Both the position numbers and the translations under genes were made by a program. From positions 37,354-101,353 of the forward strand of contig NZ_JARXWG010000017.1 in assembly GCF_029893105.1 (NCBI RefSeq): a stretch of 64,000 nt of DNA. The letters run 5' to 3'. The stretch comes from Parabacteroides sp. PF5-9. Its GTDB lineage: Bacteria; Bacteroidota; Bacteroidia; Bacteroidales; Tannerellaceae. A model generated the notes under the pieces. It made no database searches and had not been told where the DNA came from. It saw only the letters and a program-made list of their open reading frames with translations. This document shows positions 8,273 through 17,778 of the stretch, in pieces (position 1 is the first letter of the stretch; each line of letters begins with the position of its first letter).

Positions 8273-9541
8273 ATGCAAATCATTCAGGAATGGATCAATA
8301 AAGGGTTAGTCCATCTTGGCTTAAATGCCGACACAGCCAATCTGTTAGATAATTTTATCCTTTTGTGTGTTATTCTAATCGTCGCTTTCGGTATCGATTA
8401 TATTTGCCGGAATATCGTGCTCGCCACATTCAAACGAGTGGCTAAACGAACAACCAATCAATGGGATGATCTGGTTCTCGACCGGAAGATCATTCACCGG
8501 GTTATCGATATTCTCCCGGCTATTTTTATCTACGTGATGCTCCCGTTAGCCTTTTCGGCAACCGATCATCCGACCTGGCTGACAATCTTTCAGAAGCTGT
8601 GTGTGATCTACATTATTGGTGTCTCATTACGTTTTATCAATGCCCTGTTAAATCTTGTCAATGATATTTATGATCAAAAATCGGCTTCACGCGGGAAATC
8701 TATTAAAGGGTTTATACAGGTCATACAGATTATCGTCGTGTTTGTCGGCATCATTCTGATCATTGCCATTCTGATTAACAAGTCACCCGTCAGCCTGTTT
8801 GCCGGTCTGGGCGCTTCTGCCGCTTTACTTATGCTGGTATTCAAAGACTCTATCCTCGGATTTGTCGCCGGTATCCAACTCTCTACCAACGATATGCTCC
8901 GCCCAGGCGACTGGATCACGATGAACAAGTATGGCGCCGACGGTACGGTGATCGAAGTGACTCTGAATGCCATCAAAGTGCGCAACTTCGACAATACCAT
9001 CGTCACCATCCCTCCTTATTCGCTGGTGAGCGACTCTTTTCAGAACTGGCGGGGGATGAGTGAATCGCCGGGACGACGCATCAAACGTTCGGTCAATATC
9101 GACATGAACAGTGTCTGTTTCTGTAGCCCGGAAATGTTAGAGAAATATCAAAAAATTGCCCTTTTGACCGAATATATTGAGCTCAAAGAAAAAGAGTTGC
9201 AACAGTACAATGAAATGCATCAAATAGACGATTCCATCCGCGTAAACGGCAGACGTCAGACCAACTTAGGAGTGTTCAGAGCGTATCTGGAGCGTTATTT
9301 GCGCAACCATCCGGTGGTCAGTAAAGAATTGACTTGCATGGTACGACATCTACAACCGACAGAAAAAGGAATTCCTATCGAACTCTATTTCTTTCTATCC
9401 GAAAAGACATGGGTGCTCTATGAAAACATACAGGCCGATATATTCGATCATATCCTGGCTGTAATCCCTGAATTCGATCTGGTTGCTTTCCAGAACATTT
9501 CAGGAGCAGATCTAAGAAGTCTATCCAAGCTTCAGGCGTAA
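8273..9541 (+). CDS. MscS-family mechanosensitive channel (YbdG/MscM-like)
   Basis: This 422-residue inner-membrane protein has about five hydrophobic helices in the first 200 residues. They are followed by the conserved MscS pore and beta domain: AGLGASAALLMLVFKDS near 180, AGIQLSTNDMLRPGDWI near 205, then the long cytoplasmic C-terminal domain. Length and layout fit the YbdG (about 415 aa) branch rather than short MscS. Such channels open on hypo-osmotic shock. The C-terminal 21 nt overlap the 3' end of the convergent SDR gene, so the two messages are antisense at their ends. No partner gene is adjacent. Confidence 0.93.
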   Translation: MQIIQEWINKGLVHLGLNADTANLLDNFILLCVILIVAFGIDYICRNIVLATFKRVAKRTTNQWDDLVLDRKIIHRVIDILPAIFIYVMLPLAFSATDHPTWLTIFQKLCVIYIIGVSLRFINALLNLVNDIYDQKSASRGKSIKGFIQVIQIIVVFVGIILIIAILINKSPVSLFAGLGASAALLMLVFKDSILGFVAGIQLSTNDMLRPGDWITMNKYGADGTVIEVTLNAIKVRNFDNTIVTIPPYSLVSDSFQNWRGMSESPGRRIKRSVNIDMNSVCFCSPEMLEKYQKIALLTEYIELKEKELQQYNEMHQIDDSIRVNGRRQTNLGVFRAYLERYLRNHPVVSKELTCMVRHLQPTEKGIPIELYFFLSEKTWVLYENIQADIFDHILAVIPEFDLVAFQNISGADLRSLSKLQA

Positions 9542-10471
9542 TTTCTCCAGCATATCCTGTGTCATACCGTCCAGGTCGTATTCGGGATGCCACCCCCACT
9601 CTGCCCTGGCACAGGTATCATCCAAAGAGTTCGGCCATGAATCGGCTATCGCCTGGCGCATCGGATCGACCTGATAGGACATCCGGAAATCGGGGATATA
9701 TTTGCGGATATTAGCCGCTATACCTTCCGGATCAAAACTCATTGCCGTGACATTGAACGAGTTGCGATGAACAAATCCGGCCGGATCGGCTTCCATGATC
9801 TCTATCGCCGCCCTTACGGCGTCGGGCATATACATCATATCCATATAGGTACCGGCAGCAATTGGGCATTCGAACACCTCGCCACGAATCGCCGAATAGA
9901 AGATATCTACCGCATAATCGGTGGTTCCTCCGCCCGGAGGGGTCACATGCGAGATCAAGCCGGGAAAACGTACCGAACGGGTATCTACCCCGAAACGGAT
10001 AAAATAGTAATCACTCAATAGTTCACCGGCTACCTTGGTGACGCCATACATCGTCCGGGGGTTACGGATGGTGTCTTGCGGTGTTTTATCTTTCGGTGAA
10101 TTGTCGCCAAACACACCGATAGAACTGGGTGTAAAGACTGCACAATGATGTTCACGGGCTACTTCCAATACATTAAAAAGTCCGTCCATTCCTATTTTCC
10201 AAGCCAGTTGGGTTTTTATTTCAGCTACGGCCGATAACAAGGCTGCCAGATTGTAGATTGTATCGATATGGTATTTCGAGACGGTTTCTGCTATTTGTTG
10301 TTCATTGGTGATGTCGACAATCGCCGAAGGTCCTGATTCCAATAGTTCGCCATGAGGTTCTGATCCGGGGATATAACCGGCGACAATGTTTCCGCCGTAC
10401 AGGCTTCTTAATTTCATAGTAAGTTCCGAGCCGATCTGCCCTGTAGAGCCTATGACCAATACATTTTTCAT
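9521..10471 (-). CDS. SDR-type L-threonine 3-dehydrogenase
   Basis: The 316-residue protein opens with the Rossmann motif GSTGQIGSEL (GxxGxxG) and carries the extended-SDR catalytic YGVTK (YxxxK) motif at about residue 145. It belongs to the NAD-dependent epimerase-like enzymes that oxidise L-threonine to 2-amino-3-ketobutyrate. The function is supported by its divergent neighbour kbl, whose product cleaves that ketoacid to glycine and acetyl-CoA. The start MKNVLVIG (ATG at 10471) was preferred over an upstream in-frame ATG because the Rossmann strand begins there and the -7 box at 10502-10509 leaves little room. A UDP-sugar epimerase is the less likely alternative. Confidence 0.85.
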   Translation of the reverse strand: MKNVLVIGSTGQIGSELTMKLRSLYGGNIVAGYIPGSEPHGELLESGPSAIVDITNEQQIAETVSKYHIDTIYNLAALLSAVAEIKTQLAWKIGMDGLFNVLEVAREHHCAVFTPSSIGVFGDNSPKDKTPQDTIRNPRTMYGVTKVAGELLSDYYFIRFGVDTRSVRFPGLISHVTPPGGGTTDYAVDIFYSAIRGEVFECPIAAGTYMDMMYMPDAVRAAIEIMEADPAGFVHRNSFNVTAMSFDPEGIAANIRKYIPDFRMSYQVDPMRQAIADSWPNSLDDTCARAEWGWHPEYDLDGMTQDMLEKLRLKLG

Positions 10472-10501
10472 TGCGTTTTCGTGTTTAATGTTTTTCCGCG
10501 A

Positions 10502-10509
10502 CAAAGGTA
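10502..10509 (-). promoter_or_regulatory. -7 box of the threonine dehydrogenase gene
   Basis: TACCTTTG on the minus strand, 31 nt upstream of the chosen ATG. No good -33 element is visible. Confidence 0.5.
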
Positions 10510-10664
10510 GAGAGAATTCGGTTTTTCCTGTTTATTTTCTCCCTTTTTTTCATCTGATTTCATTAAAAAAGATGACCTTTGTCTTCCGACTGGTATGACG
10601 TATGCCTATCGGTTTTTATATGAAATGTTATCACGTTCAATAATTATCTAAAACACCATAAGTT

Positions 10665-11852
10665 ATGTACGGAAAACTAAAAGACTTCTTGACAAACGAG
10701 CTGGCCGCGATCGAAGCCGCCGGTTTATATAAGAACGAACGGATTATCACCACCCCTCAAAGAGCAGATATTCAGGTGAACGCTGGCAAACATGTGTTGA
10801 ATTTCTGTGCCAACAACTACCTGGGATTATCTGATAATCAGCGTTTGATCGATGCCGCTACAAAGGCTATGGAGACACATGGTTACGGTATGTCTTCCGT
10901 CCGTTTTATCTGCGGCACACAAGACCTGCATAAACAGTTGGAAGCGGCTATAGCCGATTATTTTCAAACAGAAGACACTATTCTTTATGCCGCTTGTTTT
11001 GATGCCAATGGCGGCCTGTTCGAACCGCTTTTCTCCGAAGAAGATGCGATCATTTCCGATGCATTGAACCACGCTTCGATCATCGACGGGGTCAGGCTAT
11101 GTAAAGCCAAACGTTACCGGTATATCAATGCCGATATGGCTGATTTGGAACGCTGTCTAAAAGAGGCACAGGCTCAACGCCACCGGATCATAGCCACCGA
11201 TGGGGTTTTCTCTATGGACGGCAATGTGGCTCCTTTGGATCAGATCTGTGAACTGGCAGAAAAATATGATGCGTTAGTAATGGTCGACGAATCACATTCG
11301 GCAGGGGTGGTAGGCGCTACCGGACATGGAGTAGCCGAACAGTTCGACTGTTATGATCGTATCGATATCTTCACCGGGACGTTAGGGAAAGCTTTCGGGG
11401 GAGCAATGGGCGGATTCACGACCGGCCGGAAAGAGATTATCGATATGTTACGCCAACGTTCCCGCCCCTACCTGTTCTCCAACTCACTGGCTCCGGCGAT
11501 TGTAGGCGCCAGTTTGGAGATGTTCCGTATGTTGAAAGAGAGTAATGAACTGCATACCCGGTTAATGAATAACGTGAACTATTTCTGTGATAAAATGATT
11601 GCGGCAGGTTTTGATATTAAACCGACTCAATCGGCTATATGCGCCGTGATGTTGTACGACGCCAAACTCTCACAAGATTTTGCTGCACTGATGCAGGAAG
11701 AAGGTATTTATGTGACTGGCTTCTATTATCCGGTCGTACCGAAAGGCGAAGCACGGATCCGTGTACAGCTTTCTGCCGGACATGAATGCGAGCATCTGGA
11801 TAAAGCTATTGAGGCGTTTATCAAAGTGGGGAAACAGTTATCAGTTATTTAA
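10665..11852 (+). CDS. kbl: Glycine C-acetyltransferase (2-amino-3-ketobutyrate CoA ligase)
   Basis: At 395 residues this matches Kbl, a PLP enzyme of the alpha-oxoamine synthase family that converts 2-amino-3-ketobutyrate and CoA to glycine and acetyl-CoA. Family signatures are NFCANNYLGLSDN near 45, the VDESHSAGVVGATGHG PLP/substrate segment near 205, and the Schiff-base lysine in TGTLGKAFGGAMGG at about residue 240. It is transcribed divergently from the SDR threonine dehydrogenase (193-bp gap), giving the complete threonine-to-glycine route. Other family members (BioF, serine palmitoyltransferase) are less likely given this pairing. Confidence 0.96.
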   Translation: MYGKLKDFLTNELAAIEAAGLYKNERIITTPQRADIQVNAGKHVLNFCANNYLGLSDNQRLIDAATKAMETHGYGMSSVRFICGTQDLHKQLEAAIADYFQTEDTILYAACFDANGGLFEPLFSEEDAIISDALNHASIIDGVRLCKAKRYRYINADMADLERCLKEAQAQRHRIIATDGVFSMDGNVAPLDQICELAEKYDALVMVDESHSAGVVGATGHGVAEQFDCYDRIDIFTGTLGKAFGGAMGGFTTGRKEIIDMLRQRSRPYLFSNSLAPAIVGASLEMFRMLKESNELHTRLMNNVNYFCDKMIAAGFDIKPTQSAICAVMLYDAKLSQDFAALMQEEGIYVTGFYYPVVPKGEARIRVQLSAGHECEHLDKAIEAFIKVGKQLSVI

Positions 11853-11915
11853 AGGAGTTAAGGGCCTTAAGGGCTTTAAAGGCTTTAAGATCCTTAATGC
11901 CCTTAAAAATAGAAT
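11853..11915. repeat. Degenerate TTAAGG-type short repeats
   Basis: The 66-bp gap between kbl and the PHP gene is built from about six 9-10-bp variants of CTTTAAGG / CCTTAAGG in both orientations, for example TTAAGGGCCTTAAGG. Such low-complexity tracts arise by slippage; they can also fold in mRNA. No terminator U-run follows, so the PHP gene may be read through from kbl. Confidence 0.7.
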
Positions 11916-11918
11916 TAT

Positions 11919-12776
11919 ATGCAACAAAGCAACTATCATAGTCACTGTACATTTTGTGACGGAAGAAGTCACCCGGAGGATTTTCTGAAGTTTGCCATCT
12001 CTCAAGGGTTTCGGGCTTATGGGTTTTCCTCCCACTCTCCCCTGCCTTTCGAAACGTTCTGGAATATGTCGAAAGAGGATATGGTGGAATACTTGCAGGA
12101 AATTGACCGATTAAAGAATAAATATAGCGATTTGATCGAGGTTTATGCGGGTCTGGAGATCGATTATCTCGATCAAACCTATAATCCTTCTATCCCCTAT
12201 TTCCAGGAATTGCCTTTGGATTACCGGATTGGCTCCGTTCATTTCCTGCCGCTTTCCGACCGGTTGGAAGAAAATAATATGGTGTGTATCGACGGACCAT
12301 ACGCTGAATATGCCGGAGCGGTAGATGCTCTCTTTGACGGCGACATCCGGAAACTGGTTAAGCGCTTCTACGAATCAACCATGCAGATGGTTGAAGCCGG
12401 AGGGTTCGATATTGTCGGCCACATGGATAAAATCTATCAGAATGGCTACCGCTATCCGGGATTTTCATTTGAGGCCGACTGGTACCAGGAGCCGTTTCTG
12501 GCCTGTCTCGACCTGATTGCTCAAAAAGGAATAATGGTCGAGATCAACACCAAAAACATGACCCGCAAACAACAGTCATTCCCACACGTACAATACTATT
12601 CGCTCTTAAAAGAGTTGGGTATCCCCGTAATGGTCAACTCCGACTGCCATTTCCCTGACCTGGTCAACGACGGACGGAAAGAGGCTTTCTCTTTATTAAA
12701 AGAAGCCGGGTTTAAAACCACCCGTGAGTTGATTGCCGGAAAATGGCAGGATGTGAAATTAGATATAATAACATAA
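11919..12776 (+). CDS. PHP-domain histidinol-phosphatase-like hydrolase (HisK type)
   Basis: This 285-residue protein has the PHP metal-binding motifs: NYHSHCTFCDGRSHPEDF at the N-terminus, YAGLEIDYL near 85, GSVHFLP near 107, the DIVGHMDKI motif near 168 and VNSDCHFPD near 242. It resembles HisK-type histidinol phosphatases, which remove phosphate from histidinol phosphate. Because it lies 9.7 kb from the his operon and Bacteroidetes usually carry this activity in HisB, the true substrate could be another phosphomonoester. It begins 66 nt after kbl in the same direction. Confidence 0.85.
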   Translation: MQQSNYHSHCTFCDGRSHPEDFLKFAISQGFRAYGFSSHSPLPFETFWNMSKEDMVEYLQEIDRLKNKYSDLIEVYAGLEIDYLDQTYNPSIPYFQELPLDYRIGSVHFLPLSDRLEENNMVCIDGPYAEYAGAVDALFDGDIRKLVKRFYESTMQMVEAGGFDIVGHMDKIYQNGYRYPGFSFEADWYQEPFLACLDLIAQKGIMVEINTKNMTRKQQSFPHVQYYSLLKELGIPVMVNSDCHFPDLVNDGRKEAFSLLKEAGFKTTRELIAGKWQDVKLDIIT

Positions 12777-12863
12777 AAACATTCTATTCGGAACATATTT
12801 GTATTATATTTTTTTCTAACGATAAAACGTATTTCCTCTTCATTTTTGTTAAAAATTAACTAA

Positions 12864-15404
12864 CTAATTAGCATCAATATAAACCCGATGTGTTGTATAT
12901 GGAGGAACTGTTAAACGAACATCGAAGAATAGTCTGCCAATGATAACAAGTTCAACTTTAATAATTCCGCAGCCAGAACCAGTCTGTTGTGATAAGATAT
13001 TTATTCCAGGTCCGACATTCTCAACAATCCAAGTATCACTATCATTAGCAGTAACATAGAAATCTCCTATCCAAGCTATCGGCAAAACTACATCTTTGGG
13101 ATTTACATCAAAGACTACTGGCCCACTATCTTGATAGACAGTCAACTTTCTGGAAAGGTTTCCTCCTGTTCCTTTGACTGTAATCGTTGCACTCCGTGCT
13201 GCTCCGGGGTTGGATGTTACATAGTACGTAGCCGACTGATCCCCTCCATTGGCCAGCATCGGCTGCACACCCAGCGTCAGCCATTCCTGATCAGAACTAT
13301 ATGCCAACTGCAATCCATTTGTCCCATTCACTGTATAATTTCCTGATGAAGATGTATTTGGCACATTGACCGAAGCCGGAAAAACCGTTAATGTTGATCC
13401 TTCTTGTCTTATATTCACCTCTCTTGAGATATTATTATCATTTGTTTTTACTGTAATTATCGCCGATCTTTCCGATGAGTTGGGATTTATCGAAACAGTC
13501 TTATAAGTTATTGCTTGATCATTTCCATTGGTTATTCCGGAGGTAGCCCCACTTAACGTAAGGAATCCGCCGGTGACCGATGAGTTGTAACTCAGTCCTG
13601 GAGTTCCTGTTAAAGTCAATGTTCCCGCGGCATCCTTTGCCGGGCTTAACATGGTCGGGTTTCCGGATATAGTCAGTGAGGAAGCATTTTGTGTGATCGA
13701 GATATTTTTTGTCAGGTTGGCATCCGTTCCCGTAATACCATTCCCCGATTTGATGGTTATATTTCCACTTCGTGCCGCTTCTTTGGGATTAACAGGAACT
13801 GTATATCCTACTGTTTGCATTTCACCTGTTGTATTGGCTGTTCCACTGGTCGTTCCTGTCAGTGTGATCCAATCTGTATTAGATGCTGCGTTCCACGACA
13901 GCCCTTTGGTGGAAGTAAAACGAGCCGTATGGCTATTGGAAGCCGCTGCAGGTATCGTTACCGGATTATCAACAGTAAGCGTTGCGCCTTGCTGGTTGAC
14001 GGTTATATCTCCTATAGTTCCCAATGGTGCTGCGATACTCCCTGTCTTTACCGCCAATGTCTCATGCCGCTGCGAGGAAGAGGGGTTAGCCTCCGCAGCA
14101 ATCAGATCAACCTGCTGGATTCCTGTTCCGGAAACTTCACTCGCCGGTGCAAAAGTCTGCCCGTTGATCATCGCCGAAAGCCACGATGGCAATATAAAGG
14201 CCCAGTTGACACCCGGACGGGTACTAATCTGAAACGATTCGATAGATCCCTTTGCCGCAGCTAAGATATTCGGATCCGACGGTCCGGGGCCATCCCCTGC
14301 CGTGATTCGTTTATCCGAAATATCTATTCCAGTCAGTGTAATATGAATCATATAATGACTGTTACGTCGCAGATTATAGTCATTCATACCTTCACCTGGA
14401 TAAAGACGGAATGTGACATTGGGAAAAACGATTCCATTCTGAGTCGCTTTTCCACTTAATTCAATATAGGAAGCATTGGTAACACCTTGTCCGGTTTTTT
14501 CCTTATCCATACTTACCATATGTTCTCCCGTGGCCTGACCTGCCAAGTTCTCGGGGATATACCAGGTGGAAGTTGCTCCCGAGGATGCAACAATGCCCGG
14601 ATGTACGCGGTAGCTATTTGTGATACGTTGTCCCTCGTTTTTCAGATAAAGGGTATTGACCGGTGCCTGACATAAACGTACTTCATCCGGTTCAAAAGAG
14701 AAATTCGTACCGCCAAACTGATAAGTAAACGATATTTTGGCGACAACCCTTTCCATTTGAATGGTATGTTCGAATACTACTTCAGGTTGATCACTGTTGA
14801 TTTCACCTTCCCAATAACCGGTCATCATCAATAACTTATTGGTAGGTACACCATTGGCATCGTAGGTCATTGATGTGGTCAATGATTTCAATCCGCTTTC
14901 AGTATCTGATGCTGTTTTTATACCGAGATCACCCGCATTTGCGATAAAATAGACTTTACTATCCCCTGTTATCGCATTCAGGCGGATATCGATATATTCC
15001 AGTTGCAGCGGGTCGAGATACACTTTTTTGACACATTGCCCCTGTTCATTGTATTGTCCGACCCAAAGCTGACTGATCCGACGTTCTTCGATGGAGGTCA
15101 GTGCATCTCCGGCTCTTGTCTGAATCATAGTGGACTCCGATGCTTGGAACGTTGTTAATGTATCCGTTTCGACCGTACCGTCACTATTTAATACCAATTG
15201 ACGTGTCACAGGTGAAGAGGGAGACAATACATTCATATAGAATCGCACATCGACCTCTTTTGTCGAAGGTGACGGTGGCGGTCCAACCGTAATCTCCTCC
15301 TGCGAACAACCCAACAATACGAACCATACGGTCAATAAATACAATACTGCCGGATAAGACAGATACTGCCAACTGATTTTTTTATAATTGTTTATCCCTT
15401 TCAT
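12864..15404 (-). CDS. Large fimbrillin-associated lipoprotein with BACON-like repeats (DUF4906-type)
   Basis: This 846-residue lipoprotein has lipobox LLGC near residue 33. Residues ~60-400 form a fimbrillin-clan/DUF4906-like module (motifs RVVAKISFTYQFGG and WYIPENLAGQ; potential processing site TRAGD). From ~400 to ~770 come about four repeats of ~90 residues with the BACON-like pattern W/L-x-LxG near the middle, then SxRSxxITVK and a closing IxQxGxxLTV. A degenerate last module follows. BACON domains are linked to glycan or mucin binding. Being the last and longest gene of the fimbrillin operon, it may be a tip adhesin; that is inference. The ATG was chosen over a GTG 3 nt upstream. Confidence 0.8.
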   Translation of the reverse strand: MKGINNYKKISWQYLSYPAVLYLLTVWFVLLGCSQEEITVGPPPSPSTKEVDVRFYMNVLSPSSPVTRQLVLNSDGTVETDTLTTFQASESTMIQTRAGDALTSIEERRISQLWVGQYNEQGQCVKKVYLDPLQLEYIDIRLNAITGDSKVYFIANAGDLGIKTASDTESGLKSLTTSMTYDANGVPTNKLLMMTGYWEGEINSDQPEVVFEHTIQMERVVAKISFTYQFGGTNFSFEPDEVRLCQAPVNTLYLKNEGQRITNSYRVHPGIVASSGATSTWYIPENLAGQATGEHMVSMDKEKTGQGVTNASYIELSGKATQNGIVFPNVTFRLYPGEGMNDYNLRRNSHYMIHITLTGIDISDKRITAGDGPGPSDPNILAAAKGSIESFQISTRPGVNWAFILPSWLSAMINGQTFAPASEVSGTGIQQVDLIAAEANPSSSQRHETLAVKTGSIAAPLGTIGDITVNQQGATLTVDNPVTIPAAASNSHTARFTSTKGLSWNAASNTDWITLTGTTSGTANTTGEMQTVGYTVPVNPKEAARSGNITIKSGNGITGTDANLTKNISITQNASSLTISGNPTMLSPAKDAAGTLTLTGTPGLSYNSSVTGGFLTLSGATSGITNGNDQAITYKTVSINPNSSERSAIITVKTNDNNISREVNIRQEGSTLTVFPASVNVPNTSSSGNYTVNGTNGLQLAYSSDQEWLTLGVQPMLANGGDQSATYYVTSNPGAARSATITVKGTGGNLSRKLTVYQDSGPVVFDVNPKDVVLPIAWIGDFYVTANDSDTWIVENVGPGINILSQQTGSGCGIIKVELVIIGRLFFDVRLTVPPYTTHRVYIDAN

Positions 15405-15416
15405 CACTTGTCCATT

Positions 15417-16595
15417 TTAGTTTTCTCCTCCGACATCTCCACTCCAATCGATATGACTCCATTGAGCAATCATAAAAGTGGTACCGACTCCTTCATTGAT
15501 ATCCGGATCCTGCGGTTCGTATACCGCACCACTTCCTCCCGGTCCGCCTACATTATCATCCTGTATCAGGATACGGTTCCATGGAAGGATGCGTAAAAAC
15601 AACCGGCTGGTATCTTCATCTCCGACCTCCAAGGTGAACACATACCGTTTGCCCGGTTCAAAAAGAATCCCTCGTTCTATTTTAGCCTGTAACGTTGCCA
15701 AAGCACTATTCCGACCGACAGTTATTGCTACTTTAAACGGATCACCGTTTTTAGGCAGTACGACTGTTGTCGCTTTGTTTAATCCCAGTCCGTTCGGATC
15801 AGCTCCTTCGGCTACCGGTTCAAAATTCTCCAAAACGACCCGTCCGGCACTACTCGGATCACTCCCCGTCATGGCGATCTGCTGCGAAACACCAGCCCAT
15901 AAAAAAGCACCGGCACTGGAAATTTGAGTCATTTCAAGACGAGAACCTTTCAAGTGAGTGATATTCTCTGCTTTATCAGATGGTTGTACATGAAATACAA
16001 CCTGTGCACATTTGCGCTGAAAAACTGCCAGAGGAATGGTATAAAGCGACTTTGCTTTTACTTCAATGTTCGTCGCATAGGAGGTCATCACATCCTCTTT
16101 ATGGGGAATCTGTCTTGTTTGCCAACGATTGTCTTTCGTCCCTTGTACCAATGGACGAGCCGGTGAGATGGCATAAAAGTCATACCCACCTTCACGCACG
16201 TAGAGTCCTTTGGCCTGTTCGGCAGATTCAATCACATTTCCATTCAGATCAACAATACATGGGATCAGTTTCCCTTCCTGATTGATGCGATAGGTTGCTT
16301 CATGATCCGGTGGAGTTGTTAAATAATCAACCTGCGACGAATTATACTCTCCTAATTTGCCTTTATAATAAGCCGCGATCCGCACGGTCGTCCCCTCCTG
16401 TACCGGTTCGTTTTGCCCGGCACGGGTTGTTGTCCGGGAGATAATGGAAGACTCCAGCTTGGCCGCCTCGAAACGAAGTTCTACCCATGCCGGTACTGTT
16501 GGAGGTTCTCCCTCCAGCTCGGCATACGTACAACCTGTTACCAGCAAGCAGCAACCTATTATAAGCCTTTCGAAGTATGTATATAATCGTTTCAT
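15417..16595 (-). CDS. BF2992-type fimbrillin-clan lipoprotein
   Basis: This ~392-residue protein has a signal peptide with lipobox VTGC and a TTTRAG motif near residue 58, the kind of Arg site used by gingipain-like proteases to mature type V pilins. It continues with the segment YDFYAISPARP near 148 and a fimbrillin-like C-terminal half (KRYVFTLEVGDED, then LRILPWNRI). It resembles the 'BF2992 family fimbrillin-A clan' proteins. It lies 12 nt before the BACON protein in one operon. A start two codons further upstream (ATG at 16601) is equally possible. Its structural role (minor shaft or tip-proximal subunit) cannot be decided from sequence. Confidence 0.8.
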   Translation of the reverse strand: MKRLYTYFERLIIGCCLLVTGCTYAELEGEPPTVPAWVELRFEAAKLESSIISRTTTRAGQNEPVQEGTTVRIAAYYKGKLGEYNSSQVDYLTTPPDHEATYRINQEGKLIPCIVDLNGNVIESAEQAKGLYVREGGYDFYAISPARPLVQGTKDNRWQTRQIPHKEDVMTSYATNIEVKAKSLYTIPLAVFQRKCAQVVFHVQPSDKAENITHLKGSRLEMTQISSAGAFLWAGVSQQIAMTGSDPSSAGRVVLENFEPVAEGADPNGLGLNKATTVVLPKNGDPFKVAITVGRNSALATLQAKIERGILFEPGKRYVFTLEVGDEDTSRLFLRILPWNRILIQDDNVGGPGGSGAVYEPQDPDINEGVGTTFMIAQWSHIDWSGDVGGEN

Positions 16596-16673
16596 GAACA
16601 TCACCTCATTTTCTTCTATTAGTTGAATGGAAATGGTTTCCTTTTTACATCCATTCCGTATGCAGAGAGGTTA

Positions 16674-17765
16674 TTATTCTACAGGTACATGAATCGGGGT
16701 CGTATCGTCCCAACCGACAACCTGAATATCATCAAATTCCAATCCTTGGTCGGTTACATTCATGGTGTAGAGATAATGCTTTCCTTTTTCCCATTTTATA
16801 TTTTGTAATACCGTAACACCCTGAGGGGTTTGATAGGTACGGTCTTCCGACGGACTCAGATTACCTTCCGGTCCTAACGTCAGTTTAAGCGAGAGTTCGG
16901 CCACAGGTGTTTCAAGCGGTACGACCAATCCATACGCCTGTGCACAGGGTAAAGCCATATAGTCCGGTGTATCAGCACCGACCGGCCATTCGGCAATTTG
17001 TCCTTGCACATCACCCAGAAGGGTGATGGTTCCGACTTGATCCAGTCCGAGTAGTGATCCATCTTCCAGATTCATCGTCACTTGCGTATTGGCTTTAGCC
17101 AAAAGCTGATTGCCATTCTGGCTGGTCAGTTCAATTTTCTTGACATAATCGAGTTCGGTTATCGCCTGTCCTTTGGCTTTAATAATCCGGAAACTGATTT
17201 TTGCCAACGCATGTTGCATATAGAGATGTTCGATCTGATGCTCCCATTTATTGACGGTATGATGGGTTTCACTTCCCGTCGCTTCACTGTCACTTCCATA
17301 TAAGAGATCATCTTGGGTAGTATCCCATTCATTGCCATAATTAAAGGTCTGTGTGGCAGGAATAGATATGCTTTTGATGATCGGATACTTCGGATTCGTT
17401 CGTGAGAAATCAGCACCATAGCCCGACGGTGCCCAGGCATAAACCGTTCCGTCGACATTGGCCATATTCAATTGCTGGTCTGGGGACCATAAGCCACTTG
17501 CATACCGATATTCTTGTGTTTTTACTTCACTATTATAGTAGGCAATAGAAGATCCGGATCCTTTAGTCACTAATACGCCAATGGCATCCAACTTATTCGG
17601 AGCGTCATTTCCTACCTGTTCAAAAACAGCTCTGGTATCGACAGACATATTCAATTTGTTTATTTGCAAAGGCATATCCTCCTCAACCGCGGGAGGATAT
17701 CCTTTTTCATCTGCCGTGCAAGCAACCATTCCCACGACTGCCAGCATATAAAGGAGTCGTTTCAT
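16674..17765 (-). CDS. Fimbrillin family lipoprotein (Mfa-like)
   Basis: The 363-residue product has lipobox MVAC at about residue 15, a DTRAVF motif near 45 and the fimbrillin core signature around HLYMQHALAKISFRI near 190. The C-terminal segment KWEKGKHYLYTMNVTDQGLEF leads into VVGWDD, the tryptophan-bearing last strand shared across this cluster. In type V pili the precursor is lipidated, cleaved at Arg and polymerised by strand exchange at the cell surface. The start MKRLLYML gives a 13-nt gap to the upstream gene; the longer ATG would overlap it and lengthen the leader unnaturally. Confidence 0.88.
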   Translation of the reverse strand: MKRLLYMLAVVGMVACTADEKGYPPAVEEDMPLQINKLNMSVDTRAVFEQVGNDAPNKLDAIGVLVTKGSGSSIAYYNSEVKTQEYRYASGLWSPDQQLNMANVDGTVYAWAPSGYGADFSRTNPKYPIIKSISIPATQTFNYGNEWDTTQDDLLYGSDSEATGSETHHTVNKWEHQIEHLYMQHALAKISFRIIKAKGQAITELDYVKKIELTSQNGNQLLAKANTQVTMNLEDGSLLGLDQVGTITLLGDVQGQIAEWPVGADTPDYMALPCAQAYGLVVPLETPVAELSLKLTLGPEGNLSPSEDRTYQTPQGVTVLQNIKWEKGKHYLYTMNVTDQGLEFDDIQVVGWDDTTPIHVPVE

Positions 17766-17778
17766 AGTTTTACTTTTT

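Noticed and set aside
13651..14264. Plus-strand ORFs of ~190 residues inside the BACON-repeat gene
   Set aside because: They mirror the repetitive Ser/Thr/Gly-rich gene on the minus strand, are Val/Ile/Pro-biased shadows and lack starts with promoters.
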